DNA of 64,000 bases. It comes from DATHZQ01 sp963823505 (GTDB lineage: Bacteria; Actinomycetota; Acidimicrobiia; Spongiisociales; UBA5794). The position numbers and the translations under genes are program-made. Positions within the stretch are counted from its first letter, which is position 1. The number at the start of each line of letters is the position of its first letter. Location: positions 868,001 through 932,000 of the forward strand of contig CAWGLY010000005.1 of assembly GCA_963823505.1 (NCBI GenBank). The letters run 5' to 3'. The notes beneath the pieces are model-generated. The model was given only the letters and a program-made list of their open reading frames with translations, ran no database searches and was not told the origin of the DNA. Shown here in pieces: positions 51,990 through 60,778 of this stretch.

Positions 51990-52681
51990 GGCTCAAACCG
52001 GTACCCGACGCCCCACACGGTGTGGAGCCACCTCGGCTTCTCTGGGTTGGCCTCGATCTTGCGCCGCAACCGCCGCACGTGCACCGTCACCGTCGAAGGA
52101 TCCTGGTAATCGGCCGACGAATCCCACACCTGTTCGAGCAGCTGCGCCCGCGAGAAGACCTGGCGCGGCGATCCGGCCAAGAAGGCGAGCAGGTCGAACT
52201 CCTTCGGTGTGAGCTCGACGACCTCTCCGCCGCACGCAACCTCCCGCGTGCCGCTGTCGATGCGAAGCCCGTCGTACTCCAGCACGTTGCCTGGTGCGGT
52301 TGGGCGTGTCCGGCGTAACACCGAGCGCACCCTGGCCGCCAGCTCTCGGGGCGAGAATGGCTTGACCACGTAGTCGTCGGCGCCGAGTTCGAGCCCGAGC
52401 ACCCGGTCGGTTTCTTCGGTGCGGGCAGTCAGCAGGATCACCGGGACGTCGGCGTGCTTTCTCAGCTCGGTCAGGAGGCTGAAGCCATCGATCTCGGGAA
52501 GCATGACATCCAATACGACCAGGTCGGGAGTCGAGGCGAGAAAGCTCTTCAAGGCGCTCCGCCCGTCGCCGACGCCGGTGACACGAAAGCCGTCGCGTTC
52601 GAGATATGCCGTGACGACTTCGCGCACCATCGGCTCGTCGTCAACGACGAGGACGCGGCCGGCTGCAACGGGGGTGACCAT
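51986..52681 (-). CDS. OmpR-family response regulator
   Basis: 231-residue two-domain regulator: receiver with acidic pocket VDDE, phosphorylation Asp58 in LVVLDVMLP, and Lys in DYVVKPFSPRE; then a winged-helix DNA-binding domain (LTPKEFDLLAFLAG, DPSTVTVHVRRLRRKIE). It is cotranscribed ahead of its kinase. The ATG at 52681 has TACTAT exactly six bases upstream, so the operon appears leaderless. Targets are unknown; the divergent Usp gene is a candidate. Confidence 0.95.
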   Translation of the reverse strand: MVTPVAAGRVLVVDDEPMVREVVTAYLERDGFRVTGVGDGRSALKSFLASTPDLVVLDVMLPEIDGFSLLTELRKHADVPVILLTARTEETDRVLGLELGADDYVVKPFSPRELAARVRSVLRRTRPTAPGNVLEYDGLRIDSGTREVACGGEVVELTPKEFDLLAFLAGSPRQVFSRAQLLEQVWDSSADYQDPSTVTVHVRRLRRKIEANPEKPRWLHTVWGVGYRFEP

Positions 52682-52687
52682 GCCGCC

Positions 52688-52693
52688 ATAGTA
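52688..52693 (-). promoter_or_regulatory. -10 box TACTAT, leaderless start of the two-component operon
   Basis: TACTAT, six bases (GGCGGC), ATG at 52681. Confidence 0.65.
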
Positions 52694-52794
52694 CGGCAGC
52701 AGCCGTTGCTGGCAGCAGCCCGTGGTGGGATTTCATGGATTGTTCACCCTGCACCTGAGGGTCGGCGCGGAAGGCATTGCTCGTGGATTCGTCC

Positions 52795-52800
52795 TAGCAT
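52795..52800 (+). promoter_or_regulatory. -10 box TAGCAT, leaderless start of the Usp gene
   Basis: TAGCAT, six bases (CCACCC), ATG at 52807. The same box and spacing as at 11494-11499. Confidence 0.6.
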
Positions 52801-52806
52801 CCACCC

Positions 52807-53328
52807 ATGCATGTGCTCATCGCCACCTCAGGCGTGCTCAGCCCGGCATCTTCGGTGGAATTCGTGAAGCGTCTCATCGGAGACGACGGTCGGGTCACCG
52901 TGACGACGGTCATCGAAGTGCCCCGATCGTTCCTCGACGAGCTTCGCTCCGATCGGTGGCACCCGCTCGACGACGGTTCGGTGCCGGTGTGGACCTCGGA
53001 GAGCGATGCGGTCGTCGACCGGTACGTCGAAGAGCGGGGGCGGCGGATATGCGAGCCTGTCGTCCGGGCCATGCGCGCTGAACACATCGAGACCGACGTG
53101 GTCTACCTCGAAGGAGAAGACCCAGCAGCCACGATCTCAGGGCTGGCCAACAAGATCGACGCCGACATCGTGGTCATGGGGGCGACAAGGCCCATCTTCG
53201 ACCAATCGGCCTGGGAGAGCGTTTCGGCCAGGGTCACCCTCGAGTGCAGCAAGCCGGTGCTGGTGCTGCCCCCTCCACCGCGACCCGTTGCCGGACCGCC
53301 ACTTCCCGCCGAGCCGGCCGAGGCGTGA
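52807..53328 (+). CDS. Universal stress protein (UspA family)
   Basis: 173-residue single-domain Usp. MHVLIATSGVLSPASS and VTVTTVIEVP form the first strand and turn; DIVVMGATRPIF and the C-terminal CSKPVLVLPPPP match GATRxx-type ATP-binding Usps. A Pro-rich tail ends the protein. It is divergent from the two-component operon. Converges on the NUDIX gene with a 13-base gap. Confidence 0.88.
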   Translation: MHVLIATSGVLSPASSVEFVKRLIGDDGRVTVTTVIEVPRSFLDELRSDRWHPLDDGSVPVWTSESDAVVDRYVEERGRRICEPVVRAMRAEHIETDVVYLEGEDPAATISGLANKIDADIVVMGATRPIFDQSAWESVSARVTLECSKPVLVLPPPPRPVAGPPLPAEPAEA

Positions 53329-53341
53329 ACCCGTCCGAGTC

Positions 53342-53884
53342 TCAGCCCAGGACGGCTCGCAAGATGCCAACGGTGTGCCAGACAAACGCCTCGGGCGACA
53401 AAGCGATGTGCGCCCGCACCTCGTCGACGTCCCACCAGAGCGGATCAGCGGTTTCGCCCGGCAGTGGGCGTGGGGTGCCCTCGCCGTAGCACTCGAATAC
53501 CACGTGCAGCGATGGGTAGGCACCGTCGAGACCGGACACCACCGCCACAGGGCGGGCTGCCACCGTAGCGACGTTGGGTTCGTGGTGAAGTGTCTCCACG
53601 GCCGCGGCAACGGCGGTGACGACGATACCGGTCTCCTCCTCCACTTCTCGTGCAACGGCAACGTCGGGTGGTTCCCCGGCGCGCCACCTGCCACCGGGCA
53701 CCTCCCACCGGCCGCGCACCACCTCTCCCGGCTTGTCGCGACGCTGCATCAGGATCCGGCGCCTTTCGAGCCCGTCGTACACAATGGCATTGACGTTGGG
53801 GACAACCACCTGCTCCCCTCCACTCTCCGGGACCGGTAGCTCGATCCAGGTTTCCCCGCTCCATACCGGATACGGCTTCGACAT
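53342..53884 (-). CDS. NUDIX hydrolase
   Basis: 180-residue NUDIX protein. The box is intact, with the spacing Gx5Ex7REVxEExGI: GRWRAGEPPDVAVAREVEE followed by ETGI. Preceding RRRILMQRRDKPGEVVRGRWEVPGG resembles the nucleotide-sugar or dGTP-cleaning members. The substrate is not fixed. The start at 53884 overlaps the stop of the preceding lipoprotein by one base, so it is the last gene of that operon. Confidence 0.9.
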   Translation of the reverse strand: MSKPYPVWSGETWIELPVPESGGEQVVVPNVNAIVYDGLERRRILMQRRDKPGEVVRGRWEVPGGRWRAGEPPDVAVAREVEEETGIVVTAVAAAVETLHHEPNVATVAARPVAVVSGLDGAYPSLHVVFECYGEGTPRPLPGETADPLWWDVDEVRAHIALSPEAFVWHTVGILRAVLG

Positions 53885-54384
53885 CAGCGGTCCGGCACCG
53901 CGAGGGTGAAGGTGTCGCCGCAGAACCCGGCGACCGAGTCGTGCGCTGCCAGGACGATCTCCGTCAGTTCGGGAGAGATCTCAACATCGCTCAACGACCG
54001 GGTGAACGGCTGCTCGGTTTCGTGCGGGTGGGTGAGCACGCGCTCGCCCAGCACCCGGCCGTCTGGAGCTCGGACCTCCCACCGATCCGCATACTTGTCC
54101 CAGCCGGTGTCCGCGGACCGCACGGTCGCAGAGACGGTTGCCGTGCCTCCAGCGAAGTCGATGGTGCCACCGACCACGTGGGCACATTCGTCTGCGGGGC
54201 GGCCCGTCTCGGTATCTGGCGCCATCGTCGTGTCCGCCACCACAGACGGAGACGTGGACGTCACCAGGGTTGTGTCAGGCGATGTGGCCGCTGGCGAAGC
54301 TTCGCCGTCCAAGCCGGACTCGGCATCGCCGGACCCGCAAGCCGCAAACAGCACTGCCAGAACGACAACGATTCGCACCATCAT
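53884..54384 (-). CDS. Small lipoprotein of unknown function
   Basis: 166-residue lipoprotein: MVRIVVVLAVLFAACGS (lipobox with Cys), a Thr/Ser-rich linker and a beta-rich extracytoplasmic domain (ECAHVVGGTIDFAGGTATVSA, AADGRVLGERVL-type strands). The mature part has two later cysteines that may pair. Unknown family. The ATG overlaps the stop of the previous gene (ATGA). Confidence 0.7.
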   Translation of the reverse strand: MMVRIVVVLAVLFAACGSGDAESGLDGEASPAATSPDTTLVTSTSPSVVADTTMAPDTETGRPADECAHVVGGTIDFAGGTATVSATVRSADTGWDKYADRWEVRAPDGRVLGERVLTHPHETEQPFTRSLSDVEISPELTEIVLAAHDSVAGFCGDTFTLAVPDR

Positions 54385-55007
54385 CGTCCCTCCTCATCGG
54401 CGATGGCCGCAATCCCGTCCGGGCATCGGAGGTCGACTTCGATCCCTGCGCCGGTGGCGGCATCCTCGAGGTTCTGACATGCAATCGTGAACCGCTGCGC
54501 GGCAACGGCAAACGGCGACTGGTCGATGGTCTCTTGCAGGTTCTCGATCGTGTCGAGGCTGCGCAAGGCCTGGATGGTCACAGGAAGCGCTGCGGACAGT
54601 GCTTCTCCTGTGGCTACCAGGTCCTGATGCGCCACTCGCAGCGCCTCGGGCGCCTCCATCTGCCGCAAGGCGTCGATGAGCGACCGAAGCTGTGCCCCTG
54701 TGTCGGTGAACAGGTCGGCGGTCTTGACGATGGCAACCTCTTTGGCTTGGTCGAAATACGCATCGACGGCTGCCGTGTCGGTGAAGTCGGTGTCCTCCTG
54801 CAAACCCTCGAGCTCCGTGCGCAGCGCATCGGCGTATCCGGCGCGCATGTCCGAGAGCGCGTCTGCATACGCCGAAGTCCCGTCACGCAGACCCGAGAAG
54901 TAGTCCTCGGGGCTCGAGGCGCCGCCACACGCGGCGACGGCGACGACGAACGCAATGATGACCGCAGTTGCGCTGCGGCTGACGGATCTCACTCCCCTGG
55001 ATCTCAC
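54381..55007 (-). CDS. Helical lipoprotein of unknown function
   Basis: 208-residue lipoprotein: signal peptide AVIIAFVVAVAACGG with lipobox, then a mostly helical mature part (GYADALRTELEGLQ, ALRQMEAPEALRVAHQDL). Two late cysteines, CQNLEDAATG and LRCPDG, may pair. No family recognised. GTG at 55007 is chosen because TACCCT lies seven bases upstream; a GTG at 54992 is an alternative. It heads a three-gene run with the small lipoprotein and the NUDIX gene. Confidence 0.7.
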   Translation of the reverse strand: MRSRGVRSVSRSATAVIIAFVVAVAACGGASSPEDYFSGLRDGTSAYADALSDMRAGYADALRTELEGLQEDTDFTDTAAVDAYFDQAKEVAIVKTADLFTDTGAQLRSLIDALRQMEAPEALRVAHQDLVATGEALSAALPVTIQALRSLDTIENLQETIDQSPFAVAAQRFTIACQNLEDAATGAGIEVDLRCPDGIAAIADEEGR

Positions 55008-55014
55008 GGGCGGC

Positions 55015-55020
55015 AGGGTA
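55015..55020 (-). promoter_or_regulatory. -10 box TACCCT before the lipoprotein operon
   Basis: TACCCT, seven bases, GTG at 55007. It lies within the 46-base gap after the ABC exporter. Confidence 0.45.
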
Positions 55021-55053
55021 CCCGGTGGCGGGAGCGATTCGGCGGATGGACGG

Positions 55054-56937
55054 TCAGTCGACGGTGGCGAACTGGGTGCGGTACAACGACGCATACAGCC
55101 CGTCGTGACCAATGAGCTCTTCATGGGCGCCGGCCTCCACGAGCCGCCCGTCGCCGATGACGAAGATCCGGTCGGCGGCGAGGATGGTCGAGAGCCGGTG
55201 GGCGATCACCAGGGAGGTCCGCCCTTTCATCACCCGCTCCAACGCCTCCTGGATCAGTGCCTCGGAATGGGCGTCGAGATGCGACGTTGCCTCGTCGAGG
55301 ATCAAGATCCTGGGGTCCTTGAGAACGACCCTGGCGATGGCCATTCGCTGCTTCTCCCCGCCGGACAGCCGGTAGCCGCGCTCGCCCACGACGGTCTCGA
55401 GGCCCAGAGGGAGGGCATCGATGAACTCGGCGAGGTTGGCCGCCTCGACCGCGTCCCTGAGCTCGCCGTCCGTCGCATCGGGCTTGGCGTACAGCAGGTT
55501 GGCCGCAATGGTGTCGTGGAAGAGATAGGACTCCTGGGTGACCACGCCGATGGCATTGGCCAGCGATTCCAGCGAATACTCCCTGACGTCACGGCCGTCG
55601 ATCATCACCCGGCCTCGATCGACGTCGTAGAGGCGTGGGACGAGGTACGTCGTGGTGGTCTTACCGGCGCCGCTTGGGCCGACGAGTGCGGCCAGCTCGC
55701 CGGGCTCGACCCGCAGCGACAGATCCTGGAGCGTCCACGTCTCGGCATCGTGACGTGGACCGCCCTCGTCGCCCTCGGTCATGGTGCCCCAGCCGTAGCG
55801 CCGCACCGACTCCAGACCGCTGGCACTGCCGTACGAGAACCAGACACCGTCGAGCTCCACCCTTCCCTCGATCTCGTCGGTGACGACCGGCCGCGGCGCC
55901 TCGACGATGTCGAGCGGCATGTCCAGCACCTCGAACACCCGCTCGAACGAGACCAGCGACGTCGCAAACTCGACGCGAGCGTTGGTCAGCGCCGTGAGCG
56001 GCCCGTACAGGTTCATCAGGTAGGCCGAGAGCGCCACGATCGTGCCGACGGTCAAGGATCCATTGATGACCAGCACCGCTCCGTACCAGAAGACGAGGGC
56101 GGAACCGAGCGCACTCATCACACCCAGGGCCATGAAGAACCAGCGGCCGATGATCGCCTGCCGCACGCCGAGGTCGCGCACCTGAGCGGCGAAGCCGGCA
56201 AAGCGCTGATCCTCGTCCGCCGTCCTCCCGAAGAGCTTGACGAGCAGCGCACCGGAGACGCTCAGCGTCTCCTGCATGTGGGCGCTCATCTCGGCGTTGC
56301 GCTCCAGTTGCTGGCGCCGGATCACTCGCAGCGACTTGCCGACGCTGCGGGAGGCAAAGATGAACAGCGGGACGATCGCCACCGCCATCAACGTGAGCCG
56401 CCACTCCAGCCGGAACATGATCCCGAAGGTCAGGACGGTGGTCACGATGTTGGCCGCCAACGTCACGAAGGTCCCCGTCACTGCCTGCTGCGCACCCACC
56501 ACGTCGTTGTTCAGCCGGGACATCAGCTCCCCGGTGCGCGTCGCGGTGAAGAAGCCGAGCGACATCCGTTGCAAGTGGCCGTAGAGCTGCCGCCGGAGGT
56601 CGAAGATGATTCCTTCGCCAATGGCTGCAGACGCCCACCGTTGCAGCACCCCGAGGACGCCGTTGATGAGCGGAACCGCGACCATCCCGACACCCAACAC
56701 CGTCACGAGGCGGAGGTTCTCGTCGGGGATCGCCGTGTCGATGAGGGTCCGCATGATCAGCGGTGGCACCAGCGTCAGCCCTGAGATCGCAAAGATCGTC
56801 GCCAGGACGACGAGGATCTTCCGCTTGTACGGCATCCCGTAGCTCAGGACGCGCCGGAAGAGCGCACGATCGAGCCGCGGGCGGTCTTGGTCTTCGTCGT
56901 ACCTGAGGTACGACCACCAGCCTCCCGAGTGGATCAT
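55054..56937 (-). CDS. ABC exporter, fused permease and ATPase (MsbA/LmrA type)
   Basis: 627-residue half transporter that should work as a dimer or with a partner. Six membrane helices lie within residues 30-330; the nucleotide-binding domain has Walker A VGPSGAGKTTTTYLVP (near residue 420), the Q-loop VVTQESYLF, signature RLSGGEKQRMAIARVV, Walker B ILILDEATSHLD and the H-loop VIAHRLSTI. An insertion of about 25 residues with YGWGTMTEGDEGGPR precedes Walker A. The drug or lipid substrate is unknown. ATG at 56937 has CAGGAGG upstream. No second half transporter is adjacent. Confidence 0.94.
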   Translation of the reverse strand: MIHSGGWWSYLRYDEDQDRPRLDRALFRRVLSYGMPYKRKILVVLATIFAISGLTLVPPLIMRTLIDTAIPDENLRLVTVLGVGMVAVPLINGVLGVLQRWASAAIGEGIIFDLRRQLYGHLQRMSLGFFTATRTGELMSRLNNDVVGAQQAVTGTFVTLAANIVTTVLTFGIMFRLEWRLTLMAVAIVPLFIFASRSVGKSLRVIRRQQLERNAEMSAHMQETLSVSGALLVKLFGRTADEDQRFAGFAAQVRDLGVRQAIIGRWFFMALGVMSALGSALVFWYGAVLVINGSLTVGTIVALSAYLMNLYGPLTALTNARVEFATSLVSFERVFEVLDMPLDIVEAPRPVVTDEIEGRVELDGVWFSYGSASGLESVRRYGWGTMTEGDEGGPRHDAETWTLQDLSLRVEPGELAALVGPSGAGKTTTTYLVPRLYDVDRGRVMIDGRDVREYSLESLANAIGVVTQESYLFHDTIAANLLYAKPDATDGELRDAVEAANLAEFIDALPLGLETVVGERGYRLSGGEKQRMAIARVVLKDPRILILDEATSHLDAHSEALIQEALERVMKGRTSLVIAHRLSTILAADRIFVIGDGRLVEAGAHEELIGHDGLYASLYRTQFATVD

Positions 56938-56984
56938 CGGACACCTCCTGAATCACTGTGGACGGTACTACCTCCTCGACCCCT

Positions 56985-56998
56985 GTAATACCGATTAC
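56985..56998. promoter_or_regulatory. Palindrome upstream of the ABC exporter
   Basis: GTAAT-ACCG-ATTAC, perfect five-base arms, 48 bases before the exporter ATG and overlapping a TATTAC -10-like hexamer. Possible repressor site. Confidence 0.4.
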
Positions 56999-57010
56999 CG
57001 ACTCTATACG

Positions 57011-57076
57011 GGACGTTCAGGGACGTTCGCCCCTATCGCCGGCAGGCAATTTATTATTTCTTGAGTCAAGAACTCA
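57011..57076 (+). promoter_or_regulatory. Control region of the nitrate operon
   Basis: Three elements in order: two direct repeats GGACGTTC at 57011-57018 and 57021-57028, one helical turn apart; a TATTAT box at 57052-57057; and an inverted repeat TGAGT-CAAGA-ACTCA at 57062-57076, just downstream of the box. The positions suit an activator upstream and a repressor downstream. The Rrf2 regulator in the operon is a candidate for the latter. Confidence 0.45.
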
Positions 57077-57103
57077 GCAAATGACCCGTCCAGGAGCGTG
57101 TTG

Positions 57104-58708
57104 ATGCAGTTCAGAACGGCGCCGGAGGAGGGTGCACCCCGGCTTCTCGACCTATCCCAAGAGCGAATCCGCACGCTGCACTACACGTGGATCGCCTTCT
57201 TCATGACGTTCTACGTGTGGTTCAACATGGCGCCGCTGTCGACGACGATGCTCGACAGCGAGGGCTGGCTGACCGAGGAACACATCAAGATCCTGCTGAT
57301 CGCCAACGTTGCGCTCACCATTCCCGCACGCATCGTGGTCGGCGCCCTCATCGACCGCTACGGCGCCAGGGTGGTGTTCTCCGGACTGATGGTGATCATG
57401 TCGGTCCCCGCCGTCGTCTTTGCGTTCGGCACCAGCTTCATGCAGCTGCTGATTGCACGCCTCGTGCTCAGCTCGGTGGGTGCCGGCTTCGTCATCGGCA
57501 TCAAGATGGTGGCCCAGTGGTTTCCACCCAAGTACATCGGGCGGGCCGAAGGCTTCTATGCCGGATGGGGCAATTTCGGGTCGGCCTTTGCCGCGATGAC
57601 CCTCCCCTGGTTCGCCATCACCGTCATGGGCGGGTGGTTCAACCTCGGCGACAACGCCTGGCGTTGGGCCATGGCCGTCAACGGGCTCGTGATGGGCACC
57701 TACGGGGTCATGTACTACTTCCTCGTCCGCGACGTCGCAGAGGGGAAGACCCTCCTCAAGACGAAGAAGACCGAGCCGATGATGGTCACGTCGTATGGGG
57801 ACCTCATCCAATACCTCGTGTGGTCGATGCCCTTGATGGGTGCACTTGCAGTGCTGGCATGGCGGATCAGCTCGGTGGACGTCGACGGAGAGCCCGTCAT
57901 CTCGGCCGAGGTGCTGCTGGCGATATATGCCGTGCTCGCCGCGGTGTACATCGTGCATGTGGTCAAGACCCTGCAGATCAACCTGCCGTACCTGCGCAAG
58001 GGGGTGCCGGAGGACGAGAAGTACCACTGGGGCAGCGTGGCCGCACTCAACAGCACGTACTTCGCCAACTTCGGCGCCGAGCTGGCTGTGGTCTCGATGC
58101 TCCCTGCGTTCTTCGAACTGACCTTCGAGCCGTTGCGCGACAGCGCAGGAAACCCGCTGGTCACCGCAACGGTTGCCGGAGTGGTCGCGGCCTCCTTCGC
58201 ATTCGTGAATCTCGTCGCCCGGCCCCTCGGTGGCTACCTGTCCGACCGCATGACCAACCGCAAGCGCACCATGATGATCTACATGCTCGGGATCGTGATC
58301 GGGTTCTTCCTGATGGCGTTCATCGGCAAGTGGGACGGCACCGTCGACGCCGACGGGCTCCGCAACGTCGTGCCCGCCTTCGGTGGCGTGAGCTGGCTCG
58401 TCGTCGGCGTCGCCATCACCGTCTTCGCCTCGATCTTCGTCCAAGGAGCCGAAGGTGCGACGTTCGCCATCATCCCGATGATCAACAAGCGCATGACCGG
58501 CCAGATCGCCGGGATGGCAGGCGCGTACGGCAACGTCGGCGCCGTCATCTACCTCGTGATCTTCTCACTCGTTGACAGCAGAACGTTCTTCTTCGTCCTC
58601 GCCGGAGGAGCGTTGGTGAGCTTCCTCGTCACGCTCTTCATGCTGCAAGAGCCCAAGGGCGCATTCGCCGAGGAACTCGAGAGCACCATCGAATCGGAGG
58701 TGGTCTGA
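57104..58708 (+). CDS. narK: NarK-type nitrate/nitrite transporter 1
   Basis: 534-residue major facilitator of the NNP family with about 12 helices. The family signature GRAEGFYAGWGNFGSAFAAM and the later GAGAYGNVGAV-like GMAGAYGNVGAVIYL (nitrate signature motifs) are present, with RIVVGALIDRYGAR in the first half. It starts at the ATG at 57104 with GGAG eight bases upstream; a GTG at 57098 is too close to that site. The stop overlaps the ATG of narK2 (TGATG). In fused NarK1/NarK2 proteins, one half is a nitrate/proton symporter and the other a nitrate/nitrite antiporter. Confidence 0.94.
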   Translation: MQFRTAPEEGAPRLLDLSQERIRTLHYTWIAFFMTFYVWFNMAPLSTTMLDSEGWLTEEHIKILLIANVALTIPARIVVGALIDRYGARVVFSGLMVIMSVPAVVFAFGTSFMQLLIARLVLSSVGAGFVIGIKMVAQWFPPKYIGRAEGFYAGWGNFGSAFAAMTLPWFAITVMGGWFNLGDNAWRWAMAVNGLVMGTYGVMYYFLVRDVAEGKTLLKTKKTEPMMVTSYGDLIQYLVWSMPLMGALAVLAWRISSVDVDGEPVISAEVLLAIYAVLAAVYIVHVVKTLQINLPYLRKGVPEDEKYHWGSVAALNSTYFANFGAELAVVSMLPAFFELTFEPLRDSAGNPLVTATVAGVVAASFAFVNLVARPLGGYLSDRMTNRKRTMMIYMLGIVIGFFLMAFIGKWDGTVDADGLRNVVPAFGGVSWLVVGVAITVFASIFVQGAEGATFAIIPMINKRMTGQIAGMAGAYGNVGAVIYLVIFSLVDSRTFFFVLAGGALVSFLVTLFMLQEPKGAFAEELESTIESEVV

Positions 58709-60342
58709 TGGCCAAAGCCGCGGCAGACGAGAATCGTCGCTCCGGTGTCGACATCTACGACTGGGACGTCGAGGACGAGGCGTTTTGGGAGAGTGAGGGC
58801 AAGAAGGTCGCAACCCGCAACCTGTGGATCTCGATCCCGAGCCTCCTTTGCGGGTTTGCGGTGTGGCTCTACTGGAGCGTCATCACCGTTCAGATGCTCA
58901 ACCTGGGTTTCCCCTTCACCAACGCCGAACTGTTCACCCTGGCGTCGATCGCAGGTTTGACCGGGGCGACGTTCCGGATCCCCAGCAGCTTCTTCATCCG
59001 TATTGCCGGCGGACGCAACACCATCTTCTTCACGACGGCGTTGTTGATGATCCCCGCAGCAGGCACAGGGTTTGCACTGATGAGCCAGGACACGCCGCTG
59101 TGGGTCTTCCAGATCCTTGCGTTCCTGTCAGGGCTCGGCGGCGGCAACTTCGCATCGTCGATGTCGAACATCAGCTTCTTCTACCCGAAGCGGATGCAGG
59201 GTCTGGCCCTCGGCTTGAACGCAGGCCTCGGCAACGCAGGCGTCACCACCATGCAGGTCCTCGTCCCGCTGGTGATGACGTACGGCGTCTTTGGTGGCGG
59301 CTCGATGGTGCTCGAGACCACGTCGGGAACCCTGATCGGCAAGATCCCGGCAGGTACCGAGACCTGGATCCAGAACGCCGGCTTCGTGTGGCTCGTCTTC
59401 CTCGTGCCGCTGGCCTTCTTGGGCTGGTTCAAGATGAACAACATCCGCACCGAGGCGGCATCCCCCAACATCGGAAGTCCTGCGAACTCGATGGCGAAGA
59501 TCGCCGGGTTGCTCGGTCTGGCCTGCATTCCCGCCGCAGTCGGCCTCTTCATCATCCTGCCGGAGGCGGGACTCGGATGGACGTGGGCTCGCTACCCGGT
59601 CATCGCAGGTGTCATTTGGACCACCGTGCTGCTCCTCAAGCAGGTTCGCGGCGAGATCAAACCCAACCTCGAACGTCAGTTCAAGATCTTCGGCAACAAG
59701 CACACCTGGATCATGAGTGTCATCTACACCATGACCTTCGGCAGCTTCATCGGCTACTCCGCAGGCTTCGCCCTGGCCATCAAGGTCATCTTCGGCTTCC
59801 AGCACATCATGGTGGACGGAGTCCTCACCCACGACACGATCAATCCCGATGGGCCGTCGGCCCTCACCTACGCGTGGATGGGGCCGTTCATCGGTGCGTT
59901 CATCCGACCCGTCGGCGGCTGGATCGCCGACAAGGTAGGAGGGGCCAAGGTCACCCAGCTCGTCGCCGTCGTCATGATCGGCAGCGCGCTCGGCGTTGCC
60001 TACTACATGGACAAGGCCTACAGCTCTGCGACACCAGAGGACTTCTTCTTGCCCTTCTTCCTCCTGTTCTTGCTGCTGTTCATGGCAACAGGCGTCGGCA
60101 ACGGGTCGACCTTCCGCACGATTGCCGTGGTGTTCGACCAAGAGCAGGCCGGGCCCGTGCTCGGCTGGACATCGGCCGTCGCCGCGTACGGCGCCTTCAT
60201 CATTCCCATCGAGTTCGGCGACCAGATCCAAGCCACGACTCCGCAGTATGCGCTGTACGGCTTTGCGATCTTCTACGCCGTCTGCCTGGTCATGAACTGG
60301 TGGTTCTACCTCGGGCCGAAGGCCGAGTTCCACAACCCATGA
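58708..60342 (+). CDS. narK: NarK-type nitrate/nitrite transporter 2
   Basis: 544-residue NNP-family transporter. A soluble N-terminus of about 40 residues (DIYDWDVEDEAFWESEGKKVATRN) resembles that of NarK2-type antiporters. It has the signatures SGLGGGNFASSMSNISFF, GLALGLNAGLGNAGVTTMQ and RPVGGWIADKVGGAKV. Divergent enough from narK1 to be the functional partner, not a recent duplicate. Coupled to narK1 by TGATG. Confidence 0.94.
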   Translation: MAKAAADENRRSGVDIYDWDVEDEAFWESEGKKVATRNLWISIPSLLCGFAVWLYWSVITVQMLNLGFPFTNAELFTLASIAGLTGATFRIPSSFFIRIAGGRNTIFFTTALLMIPAAGTGFALMSQDTPLWVFQILAFLSGLGGGNFASSMSNISFFYPKRMQGLALGLNAGLGNAGVTTMQVLVPLVMTYGVFGGGSMVLETTSGTLIGKIPAGTETWIQNAGFVWLVFLVPLAFLGWFKMNNIRTEAASPNIGSPANSMAKIAGLLGLACIPAAVGLFIILPEAGLGWTWARYPVIAGVIWTTVLLLKQVRGEIKPNLERQFKIFGNKHTWIMSVIYTMTFGSFIGYSAGFALAIKVIFGFQHIMVDGVLTHDTINPDGPSALTYAWMGPFIGAFIRPVGGWIADKVGGAKVTQLVAVVMIGSALGVAYYMDKAYSSATPEDFFLPFFLLFLLLFMATGVGNGSTFRTIAVVFDQEQAGPVLGWTSAVAAYGAFIIPIEFGDQIQATTPQYALYGFAIFYAVCLVMNWWFYLGPKAEFHNP

Positions 60343-60367
60343 GCTGGAACGGAGAGGAGGACCGGCG

Positions 60368-60778
60368 ATGAGACTCGAGATCACGCGCAAGACCCACCTG
60401 GCACTCCAAGCCTTGTGGACGCTCATCGATGTGAACGACCGCATCGGCGGAGCGGCGCTCGCCTCCGCAGTCGGCACCAGCCCTGCGTTTCTGGCACAGG
60501 TCATGAGCCCTCTGGTGCGGCACAAATGGGTGGAGTCGGCCAGCGGTCCAGGCGGCGGCTACAGCATGGCCGTTGATCCGGAAGACATCTCGATCCTCGC
60601 ACTCATCGAGGCAGTTGAAGGTCCAACGGAAACGGGCTGCGCACTCCGGGGAGGCGAGTGTTCTTCCACGGACAGGTGCGCAATTCACGACGCATGGACC
60701 ACGGCCCGTCTCACCCTCCAAGCGGAGTTGTCGACCAAACCAATCACGAGCGTCCCGCGGCAAGGAGCACTTCTGTGA
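60368..60778 (+). CDS. Rrf2-family regulator with Fe-S cysteines (NsrR/IscR-like)
   Basis: 136-residue Rrf2 protein: winged helix with LASAVGTSPAFLAQVMSPL and GPGGGYSM, and three cysteines C91, C98 and C104 in GCALRGGECSSTDRCAIHDAW, the spacing of cluster-binding NsrR/IscR proteins. In a nitrate operon this best fits a nitric-oxide or redox sensor that controls the operon. Its stop overlaps the next GTG (GTGA). A strong GAGAGGAGG site precedes the ATG. Confidence 0.92.
   Translation: MRLEITRKTHLALQALWTLIDVNDRIGGAALASAVGTSPAFLAQVMSPLVRHKWVESASGPGGGYSMAVDPEDISILALIEAVEGPTETGCALRGGECSSTDRCAIHDAWTTARLTLQAELSTKPITSVPRQGALL

Noticed and set aside
54955..56784. A 609-codon plus-strand frame opposite the ABC exporter
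   Set aside because: Low-complexity shadow translation rich in Gly, His and Arg, with no family motif.
57061..57076. FNR/CRP-type site TTGAGTCAAG before narK
   Set aside because: The half-sites do not fit TTGAT-N4-ATCAA; the TGAGT-N5-ACTCA inverted repeat explains the symmetry better.
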